Position numbers and translations under genes: made by a program. A stretch of 64,000 bases of DNA from Mytilus galloprovincialis (Eukaryota > Mollusca > Bivalvia > Mytilida > Mytilidae), in NCBI RefSeq assembly GCF_965363235.1, contig NC_134847.1, positions 55,584,439 through 55,648,438 on the forward strand, read 5' to 3'. This document shows positions 1 to 13,200 of this stretch, in pieces; the stretch's first letter is position 1; each line of letters starts with the position of its first letter. The notes under the pieces were generated by a model. The model saw only the letters and a list, made by a program, of their open reading frames with translations. It was not told where the DNA came from and did no database searches.

Positions 1-1149
1 CATATGCAAAATTTATAGGAAATCCACAGCCTTTCCAGTTGTACACCCATATTTTGCAATTGGGTGCTTGATAGATAGTGGTTTATTGCATGCAGTGCTA
101 GTAATGATTTCCTAAAAACAAGTTTTTATATTTAGATATTGGTTAAACAAAGATAAAAATGGATCAATTCAAGTACACCTTCTAGGGTGCACTGGACTTT
201 AGTAACTCAACATGAGTTGTTTTTTGGATGTAAAGGTTGTAAAGGACTTTTTGTAAACAATGAAAGTTAACACATCATGGACAAATAAGTGAGTAATCTA
301 TGTTTGAAATTTTATAAAGAAAATCTCTGTATTCAAATCTGTGCATTTCTACAAAAATTTTGCTTTTATTTGCCCAGAAATCACCATTTTCTGTTAAATG
401 CAATAAAACAATAAATAATAATGTTATGCACGAATTTTCCCTTTGGTATATGTACAAAAAGGCTCATCTCTATCATTCATTTTCTTTGCTGTTTTGATAC
501 TATTGCAGTTTGAAAATTTGGTAATTCATATGTCTACTGAAGGGGTCAAAAACCTTAAAGCTTGTATACAAATATTTTATTGTTTTCCCTATCAATCTGT
601 TGAAGGAAATTCTTTGTCAACTTAATTTTTTCTAAAGGTAAATGTTACACAGGGAGAAAACAAGCAATTTATCTATAATAAAAAAAAATAGGTCACTATC
701 AGGCCTATGAACAACAAATAGTTTTGGAAACCTATTTTTGCCAAAAAGATATATAATTTAAACTGCTTTGTATGATTGTTAGATTAATTTAATGCTGACA
801 TTAATATTGTTGATACATATTACCCTATAAACCAGAATACATAAAGTAAGCTATAAAAAAGAAGATGTGGTATGATTGCCAATGAGACAACTCTGCACAA
901 GAGACCAAAATGACACAGAAATTAACAGCTATAGATCACTGTACGGTCTTCAACAATGAGGAAAGCCCATACCACATAGTCAGTTATAAAAGGCCCCGAA
1001 ACCCGAAATGAAAATGTAAAACAATTCAAACAAGAAAATTAAGGGCCTAATTTATGTAAAAAAAAAATGAACAAACATAAGTATGTATAAACACATAAAC
1101 GATAGGTTTTTATTGACAGTTTGAATATATATATATTTTAATATTACAG
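1..1149. other. Intron or 5' flank before the first visible receptor exon
   Basis: No exon can be supported here. A stretch after a TTGCAG at about 509 stays open to a stop at 623-625, but no usable donor lies before the stop and the other two frames stop at once. The right part holds a copy of dispersed repeat family A. Because the first exon at 1150 begins in mid-codon, upstream exons must lie to the left of the window. Confidence 0.6.
858..1105 (+). repeat. Dispersed repeat family A, copy 1
   Basis: Starts with GAAGATGTGGTATGATTGCC, runs through a conserved 'GTCTTCAACAATGAG' stretch and 'AAAAGGCCCCGAAA', and ends in an A-rich tail. Related copies lie at 1917-2345 and 6530-6780 (+), and at 7295-7445, 35878-36312 and 58478-58655 (-). 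The class of this element is unknown to me; no coding capacity is seen. Confidence 0.75.
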
Positions 1150-1269
1150 TTGTGGAGGTTGGGAAGGTACAGAATGAGGATATAACTTTTCCTGATAGAA
1201 CACAATTACAGCCATCATGGATAACTAAAACAAAAACTACATGTAAATTACAACGGTCATCATTAATAG
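1150..1269 (+). CDS. Receptor exon a: GAIN domain segment
   Basis: Follows ATATTACAG and ends at GTAAGT. The first two bases finish a codon begun in an upstream exon outside the window. It reads NEDITFPDRTQLQPSWI, a typical GAIN-domain stretch, and ends in phase 1. Confidence 0.85.
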
Positions 1270-4200
1270 GTAAGTTAGATAAGCCATATTGGCTTACTGA
1301 GACTGTACAATTTATTTGAATTTATTGGTTGCCAGTGTTATTTGTTGGTTAAGAGTACTTTTATTGTTAACAATAATCCAACCATCAATTTTTGAAGTTA
1401 TTAACCATCTTTATGATATACCATATGATGAATTGAGCTCATTGGAAGATCCAGGGGAAAGGGGGGGGGGTCCAGGGGTTGAAACACCTCCTTTTTTTGT
1501 GCCGATCAATGCATTTGAATGGGGACATATAGTTGGAACCTCCCTTTGTCCTGGGTTGAGACCCCCCCCCCCCCTTTTTAAAATGGCTGGATCCGCCCCT
1601 GTGAGCTGTATCATATTTGTCAGCAAAATATTTTAATTAAAATAAAATTGAGAATGGAAATGGGGAATTTGCTAAAGAGACAACAACCTGACCAAAGAAC
1701 AGACAACAGCCAAAGGCAGGCAACCAAAGGGTCTTCAACGCAGCAAGAAAAAATCCTGCACCAAAAGATAGTCCTCTGCTTGCCCCTCAATAAAATTGTG
1801 TACTAATTCATTGAGAATGAACCTCACAGTAAACTACCTTAATGTAGAAATTCAACGAATGGCATGGCATGATGTCATTTACTTTTTAGGGAATGAACAA
1901 TCATATTTTAAAAATAAGAAGATGTGGTATGGTTGCCAACGAGACATCTCTTCACAAGAGACAAAATCAGAAGTTAACATTTATAGGTCATCATACAGCC
2001 TTCAATAATGAGTAAAACTTATACCGCAAAGTCGGCCATTAAAGGTCCTGAAATGACAAAAATGTAAAACAATTCAAACGATAAAACTTACGGCCTGATT
2101 TATGTACAAAATAATGAACGAAAAACAAGTATGATACACAGCAACAAATGACAACCACTGAATTACAGGCTCCACCCTTAGTACAGGCACATACAGAATG
2201 TGGCAGGATTAAACTAGTTTAAGGTGTGCCAACCCTCCCCTAACCAGGGGCAGTCCGACAGGTGTAACAGTACAACACAAGATCAAACTATAAAAATCTG
2301 TTGAAAAAGGCTCAACTCATCGGATGGATACAAAATAAAAATACATCCAACATAAACATGTGGATGTAGCAGGGTACTTATACATCTCCACTACAAAAAG
2401 ACACTATATACAGATCTGATAGTACTCCCAGTTACTGACAGCTAGTTCAAAGCCAATGACATATATTGAAAAAATTCATGCATCTAAGAATAAAATAGTC
2501 TTGGTCCTGTAGATTAATCAATATCAAATCAGCAATTTGAATCTTTTAATACTATATTGGCAGACAGCTCCATAAATAAAAATTAATTCTACGGAATTTT
2601 TCAATTGAAATTTACATCTTATTTTTTTTAGGCAATCAACCATTTGGATTTGGAACCGCTTATTACAGAAACATATCAGATCTTTTCCCTACTTATTTGT
2701 TGAAAAACAGGTATGCACAACTACAACTTGTCAGCTCAATTCTAGGGTATACAATGTTATTTGGTGCATTAAGCTTTATCAGATATGATCACTTTGTGTC
2801 CACCTGCCAATTGTTAGACAATTTACTTTTTCAAAAATTATCTCTGAAGCTACAATTTCCATTTGAATTCAATTTGAAAATTAAAAAATATGAATGGTCG
2901 TTTACAAATAGTAATCCTTTCATTTTGATCAGATGAAAAACATGACTACTGGATTCAATATTTGGATTTGCCCAGTCAAATTTTAATACATTGTAACACA
3001 TATCTGTTTCTGTTCTCCAGAAAAACGCATAATGCTTTTGAAATAAAGCAGATGATTGGAATAACTTTTTGATTAAATGGCACATTATTCTCAATGAAAC
3101 CGCATTAAAATATAACATTTTTATCAACAAACTACTAGTCCTTAATACATGATCATCATTTGGTTCCAAATAGTTCAATATCCCTATAGTGCCTCAAATT
3201 TAGGTACTGAAATATAATATGTAAAAAAAAGTCAATGTAAAGAAACAATGGACATGTTGTAATTTAAGCAAGTGGCTGACCTTTAACCATTAATGCTGAT
3301 TTGAAGAGCAGAGGACCATAGAATAAAGTTAGAAAAAATATGGAGATATAAAATGCTTTTATAATTTACTAAAACCTTCTAAAAAAGTGATTGTTCAGAT
3401 AATTCAGTGACATATAGTTATCAAAAGTACCAGGATTATAATTTTATACACCAGACGCGCGTTTCGTCTACATAAGACTCATCAGTGACGCTCAGATCCA
3501 AATAGTTAAAAAGCCAAACAAATACAAAGTTGAAGAGCATTGAGGACCCAAAATTCCAAAAAGTTGTGCCAAATACGGCTAAGGTAATCTACTCCTGGGG
3601 TAAGAAAATCCTTAATTTTTCGAAAAATTCAAAGTTTTGTAAACAGAAAATTTATAAAAATGACCATATAAATGGATAAATTCTATGATTTCTTTCTTTC
3701 AGAGATGTACAGGACATTGAAGGTAGTCTAGAAGTGAATTCTGATGTGGTGGACTTTTCTATTTCTCCTCCTTTACCTTATATTAATCCACCTCTAGTTA
3801 TACAATTTGAGTATTTAAATGTAAGTTAGTTGTATATATATATAAATAGATGATCATTATATTATATGTACTGTAGATGAATAAGAACAGCAGAGTGTGG
3901 TTTAGTCTGTCTTGTTCGTTGTGATTATTTGAACTCTTCAATAACATTGGCACTCATACTTTTTAGCTCACCTGGCCCAAAGGGCCAAGTGAGCTTTTCT
4001 CACCACTTGGCGTCCGTCGTCGTCGTCGTCCGTCGTCGTCGTCGTTAACAATTTACATTTTGAACTTCTTCTAGAGAACCACTGAATGGAATGGAACCAA
4101 ACATGGCATGAATGTTCCTTATGAGGTGCTGACCAAGTGTTGTTACTTTGTAGCCGATCCATCATCCAAGATGGCCGCCAGCGGGGGACTTAGTTTAACA

Positions 4201-7200
4201 TAGGACGCTATTGGAAATGCATACAAATAACTTCTTTTAGAGAACCACTGAATGGAATGAATCCAAACATGGCATGAATGTTCCTTATGAGGTGCTGACC
4301 AAGTGTTGTTACTTTGTTGCCGATCCATCATCCAAGATGGCCGCCAGCCGTGGACTTAGTTTAACATAGGACCCTATGGGAAATGCATACAAATGACTTC
4401 TTTTAGAGAACCACTGAATGGAATTAAACCAAACATAGCATGAATGTTCCTTATGGGGTGCTGACCAAGTGTTGTTACTTTGTAGCCGATCCATCATCCA
4501 AGATGGCCGTCAGCGGGGGACTTAGTTTAACATAGGACCCTATGGGAAATGTATACAAATGACTTCTTTTAGAGAACCACTGAATGGAATGAAACCAAAC
4601 ATGGCATGAATGTTCCTTATGAGGTGCTGACCAAGTGTTGTTACTTTGTTGCTGATCCATCATCCAAGATGGCCACCAGCCGGGGACTTAGTTTAACATA
4701 GGACCCTATGGGAAATGCATACAAATGACTTCTTTTAGAGAACCACTGAATGGAATAAAACCAAACATAGCATGAATGTTCCTTATGGGGTGCTAACCAA
4801 GTGTTGTTACTTTGTAGCCGATCCTTCATCCAAGATGGCCGCCAGCGGGGGACTTAGTTTAACATAGGATCCTATTGGAAATGCATACAAATCACTTCTT
4901 CTAGTGAACCACTGAATGGAATGAAACCAAACATGGCATGAATGTTCCTTATGTGGTGCTGACCAAGTGTTGCTACTTTGTAGCCGATCCATCATCCAAG
5001 ATGGCCGCCAGCGTGGGACTTAGTTTAACATAGGACCCTATGGGAAATGCATACAAATGACTTCTTTTAGAGAACCACTGAATGGAATGAAATCAAACAT
5101 GGCATGAATGTTCCTAATGTGGTGCTGACCAAGTGTTGTTACTTTATAGCCGATCCATTATCCAAGATTGCCGCCAGCGGGGGACTTAGTTTAACATAGG
5201 ACCCTATGGGAAATGCATACAAATGACTTCTTTTAGAGAACCACTGAATGGAATAAAACCAAACATTGCATGAATGTTCCTTATGAGGTGCTGACCAAGT
5301 GTTGTTACTTTGTAACCGATCCATCATCCAAGATGGCCGCCAGCAGGGGGACTTAGCTAACATAGGACCCTATGGGAAATGCATACAAATGACTTCTTTT
5401 AGAGAACCACTGAATGGAATAAAACCAAACATGGCATGAATGTTCCTTATGAAGTGCTGACGAAGTGTTGTTACTTTGTAGCCGATCCGTCATCCAAGAT
5501 GGCCGCCAGTGGGGGACTTTTGAATGAAATTAAACATGTTCCTTTCCTTATAAATGAGGTTGTGTTGTCACTTTTAGCCAAATTTTATATTTTTTTATAT
5601 GATTTCAAAAACCCAAGTAGAATCAGGTGAGCGATACAGGCTCTTGAGAGCCTCTAGTTATCTATCAGTATTTTACGTGATTGTTTACTGTTAAGTCATA
5701 AAGGCCATGCATATCCTTATGTAAGGTCATTCAGGACATTGAGTTGTCTACGACAGATAAAGTTCAACTGAATTATTATGTCAAACTCCAAATATTACCC
5801 AGAGTGTAACACAAATTTGAATTTATTTAATTGTGACCATCAGATATCTTTCTTCAAAATAATACCTGTGAAAACTGAAAAGTAAAAAATATATTAAGGT
5901 AAAAAAAGATATCAATAGACAAAGATGAGGTCAAAGAAGGGAATGTCTGTACATGTACAGTCAAATCTGATACATGTATAAAGGTCTCCACTATTAAGCA
6001 AAAACTTGTATTGGCAGGTCACACTCTTCTTGTTCCACTATAGTTATACCTATAATTTTAGAACTTCAACCCAAAAGTCACCTCACTTATACATCCTTGA
6101 CTTTCATATATTTAGCATTGAGTGTTCCTGATGAAGGTAAATCCAGAAAAGCACTTCTAAAGCTTCAAATTTATAACATGATGTTTTCATTTTTGTAAGG
6201 GCAGTTTTCTGTCGTCCTAAGGATGGCCTTTAGTTTATATACAGCTTGACTATGATGTTTGGCATGTAACACCTGTGGTCTTCAGCTGTTTTTCGCTCTT
6301 TGGTCAAGTTGTTGTTTCTTTAATCTTTGACACATTCCCCATTTCCATTCTTAACTTTATGCTATTTTACTTTCAGACTGGATTAACTAAACCTGTATGT
6401 GGATTCTGGGATTTTAATTTACAGTAAGTAAATATAGCTGATTTAATGGTAAAATGGAATACATGTAGTCAGTTACACTTTATCAGATCACAAATTTACG
6501 AACAGATCATCGCTTAATCTTATAAAGATATAAGAAGATGTAGTATGAGTGCCAATCAGACAACTCTTGCTCCAAGCCACAATTTGTAAAAGTAAACCAT
6601 TATAGGTCAAAGTATGGTCTTCAACACAGAGTCTTAGCTCACACTGAACAGCAAGCCTTAAAGGGCCCCAAAAGTGACTAGTGTAAAACAGTTCAATGGG
6701 AAAACCAACAGTCTAATCAATATAAAAAACGAGAAATGAGAAACATTTATGAACCACATCAACAAATGACAACTAAAAGGATTTGATCCTTTAATAAACC
6801 TGTTGATAGATACAAATAACACTAACTGTGAAAGTATTTAGATGACCAGTTTTTTCTAATTAAATTTGTCAAGATCACCTTATTGATACTAAATGTGACC
6901 TTTATCTTTTTATGATACAGTAGTAGGTATATTATGTTTTCTTGTCTTAATGTGTCTTTTTGTCTCTCTATCCCATATCAGTCCATCTTCTTAGTTAAGG
7001 TAAATAACACTTTTTACAGGACATGTCTAGTGCTAATTTCAATGACAGGTAAGGTATAAGTGAAAATAATTTTATTTCATGCAAAACTACATTTTAGAGA
7101 AATGATGATTTTAAATTGAAAACCTAGTTTGTAAGAACACATAGTATACCTGAACATTAGGACCTCTAGTTGTGTCTACATCAATATGTGCTGTATACCT

Positions 7201-10200
7201 GAACATTAGGACCTCTAGTTGTGTCTACATCAATATGTGCTGTATACCTGAACATTAGGACCTCTAGTTGTTTTTACATCAATATGTGCTGTATCAGGCT
7301 GCTAGTTTTCTCACTGGATTTTTTTTTCATTTGTAATTTCATGGCCTTTGATATCTGACTAAATGTTGTATTGGGATTTGCTGAATGTTGAAGGCGGCGG
7401 TACAGTGACCCATAGTTGTTAACTTCTATCATTTGGTCTCTGGTGTAAAACTATGTTCTTGCTATTTAATTAACATTGTTTGGATTTTTTGGTTTTTACC
7501 TTTAGGTAATCACACCAAGTTTTCTTTATTAATATATATATATATGTTTAAACAATCTCAGGTTAGTATGAAAATTATTTATTTATATCTTCTTTTTGCT
7601 TTTTTTAGAGCCTGGTCGACTGAAGGATCTAGATTGACTCAAGCCTCAGATGAACTAGCAATTTGTGAATATGATCACACCACAAATTTTGCCTTGTTGA
7701 TGAGTCCAATAGGCACTAAGGTTTCTCATATATTTAACATTTATATCGTTTTTCTATCATGAATATGGGGGGGGGGAGGGGGGGAACAAGAATTTTTATA
7801 GGGTTTTCAAAAATGTCATTTTAAACTATATGTCTTTCATAAGTGAATAGAAAAGTAGGTGTTAGCATGCAAATTTTCAAAAATACTTGAAAAATATTAT
7901 TTTTAACTTTCATAAGGGAGATAATTCAGAAAAATTTAGTTTCTACAACTAACTATTTACAATCAGGTTTTTTACCTAGCTCCCTGAGATTTTGTTTGTA
8001 GCAGTGTACAAGATCATAAAACATTCTATAAGGGAACATGTTAAGTGATGTTTCAACATCCAATCAGACCTTGACCTTCAAAAGTTTCATATTTCTTACT
8101 AAAAACTGTGAAAAACATAATCAGGTAAACTGCATTATTTTTCTGAATATAATCCTGCAAAACTATGTTCTAAATATTTAATTTACATTTTTTTGACTTT
8201 ATGCATTTACCTTATTGTAAACATTTCTCAACTTAGCTAGTTAGTTTTTTATTGTTTTATTCACATAATATATTGTGAGACGATGAGACATTTAAACAAT
8301 ATGGCAGTAAAACTTTGTGTCAATCCAAGTTTGAAGCCTGTCACTAGAACTATTTGAAATTGGGATACAAAGTCCTCTTAGCACAACCCATTATGGAATG
8401 TTTCCAGATCTTACATGCAGAGACAAACATAACTAACTATACAGATTGTTTCTACAATGGGTTATACTTTAAAGACTAAACAGCCTATTCAGTTTTACCT
8501 ATATTATTTTTACATTTTTGGAATGAAGGGTTTCTCAACAACTGTATTTTGTCATTTTGCAATTTTGTCTTTTTGAGTGTTTTCTTTAAATGAAAATTAC
8601 TGATGAACTGCTTTAGATATAAACTAATCAATAAAAATTTAATCAGAACCATGTATTTTTTTATACAACAATCAGAAAAATATTTATTTTTCAGGTGACT
8701 GAACATAAAAAAGCATTGAGTTATATATCCGCCATTGGTTGTGGTATATCAATCCTGTTTTTAATTATTACTCTTGTAGTATACTTTAAAAATTGGAAGT
8801 AAGTTTTCTGGAAGTAAAGTTATTTGAAGAGATTGGGTTAATATCTCTTAATTTTTACAGTAATACATACCTTATATAGCTAGTAATAACAAAAGGCAAT
8901 TGCTGAACAAGGAAATAACAGCAAACAGAGATTTAAATGTTTTTTGTTGTTAATTTGGGGTTTTACGAATGTTGGATGGGCATTCATATCCAACAGGTTC
9001 AATGCATTTGTTTTTTAACAGTTGAAAAATGCTATTTATATTTTATGTGTTGTTACTAATAATAAAATAAAAGTCAAGTTTGGTATCAACAATTTTCACT
9101 TTTGTTATTCAGGAGTTTATATATTTATATATTGTAAAATAACCTTTATCAATAAAAACCTGGAGACAATTTTCCATAAGAGACTCACTTACATAACTGT
9201 AAATCTAAAGGTCATTATATAACCTTCACCAATATTGAACATTTCTGATATTGTATAACATGGACTTAGACATTTTTTGAAAAAAAGATAGAGTAAATAT
9301 CAATTGATAAGCTCTGCATCATTTTAATGGAAATGTTCTATTTTATTTCAGTCAGATCAGATCAGACAAGGCAAAAATCCAGGCCTACCTATGTATAGCA
9401 TTGATACTTTCTTATTCCTTGTTCTTATGCTTGTGGGCACCATTATCAGACATAAGGGTATGTATAGCAATGATACTTTCTTATTCTTTGTTCCTATGTT
9501 TGTGGGCACCTTTATCAGACATAAGGGTATGCATAGCATTGATACTTTCTTATTCCTTGTTCCTATGTTTGTGGGCACCTTTATCAGACATAAGGGTATG
9601 TATAGCATTGATACTTTCTTATTCTTTGTTCCTATGCTTGTGGGCACCATTATCAGACATAAGGGTATGTATAGCATTGATACTTTCTTATTCTTTGTTC
9701 CTATGCTTGTGGACACCATTATCAGTCATAAGGGTATGTATAGCATAGATACTTTCTTATTCTTTGTTCCTATGTTTGTGGGCACCTTTATCAGACATAA
9801 GGGTATGTATAGCATTGATACTTTCTTATTCCTTGTTCTTATGCTTGTGGGCACCATTATCAGACATAAGGCTATGTATAGCATTGATACTTTCCTATTC
9901 TTTGTTCCTATGTTTGTGGGCACCATTATCAGTCATAAGGGTATGTATAGCATTGATACTTTCTTATTATTTGTTCCTATGCTTGTGGGCACCATTATCA
10001 GACATAAGGGTATGTATAGCATTGATACTTTCTTATTATTTGTTCCTATGTTTGTGGGCACCATTATCAGACATAAGGGTATTTATAGCATTGATACTTC
10101 TTATGCTTTGTTGCTATGCTTGTGGGCACCATTATCAGTCATAAGGGTATGTATAGCATTGCTACTTTCTTATTATTTGTTCCTATGTTTGTGGGCACCA

Positions 10201-13200
10201 TTATCAGTCATAAGGGTATGTATAGCATTGATACTTTCTTATTATTTGTTCCTATGTTTGTGGGCACCATTATCAGACATAAGGGTATGTATAGCATTGA
10301 TACTTTCTTATTATTTGTTCCTATGTTTGTGGACACCATTATCAGTCATAAGGGTATGTATAGCATTGATACTTTCTTATTATTTGTTCCTATGTTTGTG
10401 GGCACCATTATCAGACATAAGGGTATTTATAGCATTGATACTTCTTATGCTTTGTTGCTATGCTTGTGGGCACCATTATCAGTCATAAGGGTATGTATAG
10501 CATTGCTACTTTCTTATTATTTGTTCCTATGCTTGTGGGCACCATTATCGGACATAAGGGTATGTATAGCATTGATACTTTCTTATTCTTTGTTCCTATG
10601 CTTGTGGACACCATTATCAGTCATAAGGGTATGTATAGCATAGATACTTTCTTATTCTTTGTTCCTATGCTTGTGGGCATCATTATCAGACATAAGGGTA
10701 TGTATAGCATTGATACTTTCTTATTCTTTGTTCCTATGCTTGTGAGCACCTTTATCAGACATAAGGGTATGTATAACATTGATACTTTCTTATTCCTTGT
10801 TCTTATGCTTGTGGGCACCATTATCAGACATAAGGCTATGTATAGCATTGCTACTTTCTTATTATTTGTTCCTATGCTTGTGGGCACCATTATCAGTCAT
10901 AAGGGTATGTATAGCATTGCTACTTTCTTATTCTTTTTGCTATGCTTGTGGGCACCATTATCAGACATAAGGGTATTTATAGCATTGATACTTCTTATGC
11001 TTTGTTGCTATGCTTGTGGGCACCATTATCAGTCATAAGGGTATGTATAGCATTGATACTTTCTTATTCTTTGTTCCTATGCTTGTGGGCACCATTATCA
11101 GACATAAGGGTATGTATAGCATTGATACTTTCTTATGCTTTGTTGCTATGCTTGTGGGCACCATTATCAGTCATAAGGGTATGCATAGCATTGATACTTT
11201 CTTATTCCGTGTTCTTATGCTTTTGGGCACCTTTACATTAAGGTAAATTACTTTCACTGATAGAATAGAAGAAGAAAGAAATAGGTACATTTTTGTAAGA
11301 TTGAAAGCAAAATATTGAACTGCAAAACAGCAAAAATATGCAAGGTCACTGTATATTTACAGCATTAAGGAGGCACTTTGTAATTTCTTGAGTAAAAATG
11401 TGTATCACAAACAATTGTTCATAGTACCACTTAATACAAAAGGTTATGAGCTTCTTTATTAATAAGATAGGATTTAGAAACCAATGAGTTGATAACCCAA
11501 CAAATCAGACAATTAGAATAATCATATGATATAGTAAGCTTTGAAACATTAGCCAGTTAATATTTATATGTTGCAAATAATATCAATAAATTCACCAAAT
11601 AACAAAAGTTCACAATACCATGTTTTAGCTGCAGTGGGATTCCTATCTAGAAAGGTATTTAAGTTAAACCAGTGCTTTGAGCTGAATGGCTTTAGTTAGG
11701 CCGGCAAACATTTCTGCTCTATGTTGATTGTTGAAGGCCTCATGCATTGTGAGTTTAAGATTTAGAACAGCAATTAAAGCAGTGTAACAGTTCCGTTTGC
11801 TCATGTAGTGATTTTAGTTCAAGAATAGATACACTATATCCTTTCTTCTCTATATTTTGTACAGGCACTGTGTACAACCTTTGCAGTATTACTACACTAT
11901 ATTTTCCTGGTGGATTTCTCTTTGATGTTAGCCATGGCTATAGAAATTGGATTCCAAGTTCTTTATGTTTTACCAACAAAGTCTAGAGTCAAATGGTTGA
12001 TCCCAATTTGTTGGAGTAAGTAGTATCTGAAATAAGAATTTGTTGTAAAATTCCTAGAGAATGAAGCTAGGAGTCTTTGTATACCAAACAGGTTAAAATA
12101 AGCCATCTAGAAATTACAATGGTTCATTTATTTGTTGTTTGTTGTTCTAGTGCCATCATACTTTGTCTAGTCTGCTCAACATAGTTGAAATCCTTTCTTA
12201 AATATATGCTGTCTGCTGATGTTCATACATATTATTTTTGAAAAATATATAATTTTCATAATCATATGAGAAGTAAAAAATACATAGAAATAATAAGTAA
12301 ATTAAAATCATATGTATATGTATGTAAATGCTTTCAGTTATTCCAGCAGTGATTGTGGGTATTTCAATGGGAGCAACACAATTAGAAGGATATGGGGATA
12401 CTTCAGATATGTAAGTTTGTCTTGATCTTAAATTGTTTTTTAACAAGTTGTTCACCTATTCAAATAAATTGAAAATATAGCTATGTTTATACTATATTTA
12501 GGAAATAACACAACTAGTTGTAGTATAAATCTTAATACATTGTGTGAAATATCTTGAAACACTGTGTGTTATTTCTAAATACGTTGCGTTTTATATTGTA
12601 ATACATTGTGTGTAATATCTTAATACATTGAGTGTAATATCTTAATACATTGTGTGAAATATCTTGAAACACTGTGTGTTATTTCTAAATACGTTGTGTG
12701 TTATATTGTAATACATTGTGTGTAATATCTTAATACATTGAGTGTAATATCTTAATACATTGTGTGTAATATCTTTCAGTTGCTGGCTGTCTGTAGATAA
12801 TGGACTAATATGGGCATTTATAGGACCTGCTTTAGTTATTGTGTTGGTATGTATGAGATCATAGATCAAACTTTTGAGGGAATAAAGCCCTTGTATATAT
12901 GATTTATATATAAAAACAATGTCAACATTTTTTGACTTTATCTTATACTTCATAGAAAAATAAAATTAAAAAATGGGGTCACCATCCATTTACCCTCACA
13001 ATCTGCCTTCGAAAGAAGCATACATTTTTGTAAAAGTACTTATTTTCTGTTGAACTGATAGAAGAAAAGAGGTAATATTGAAATAAAAAAAGAACTAAAT
13101 TACAGAAATCGCTAAAATTTTACACTAGTTTAGTTTAAATACAGCTTATTTGAAAAATAATAATAAAAAATATAGGTCACCGATGATTGAAAAAAGATAT

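Noticed and set aside
443-637. Possible early receptor exon after TTGCAG at about 509
   Set aside because: A stop at 623-625 precedes the only reasonable donor (638), and the other frames stop within a few codons.
1316-1636. 106-aa open frame with proline- and glycine-rich segments
   Set aside because: It spans the G and C homopolymers of a MITE-like element inside an intron.
3968-5363. Row of seven or more near-identical ~62-aa minus-strand open frames
   Set aside because: They follow the 166-bp tandem core of element A; there is no splice context or independent protein signal.
9391-10488. 365-aa open frame with 23-residue repeats, and several long open frames on both strands at 9.36-11.25 kb
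   Set aside because: They are by-products of a stop-poor unit of mostly 69 bp. The frame that encodes the receptor TM2 is a different one, fixed by the flanking exons.
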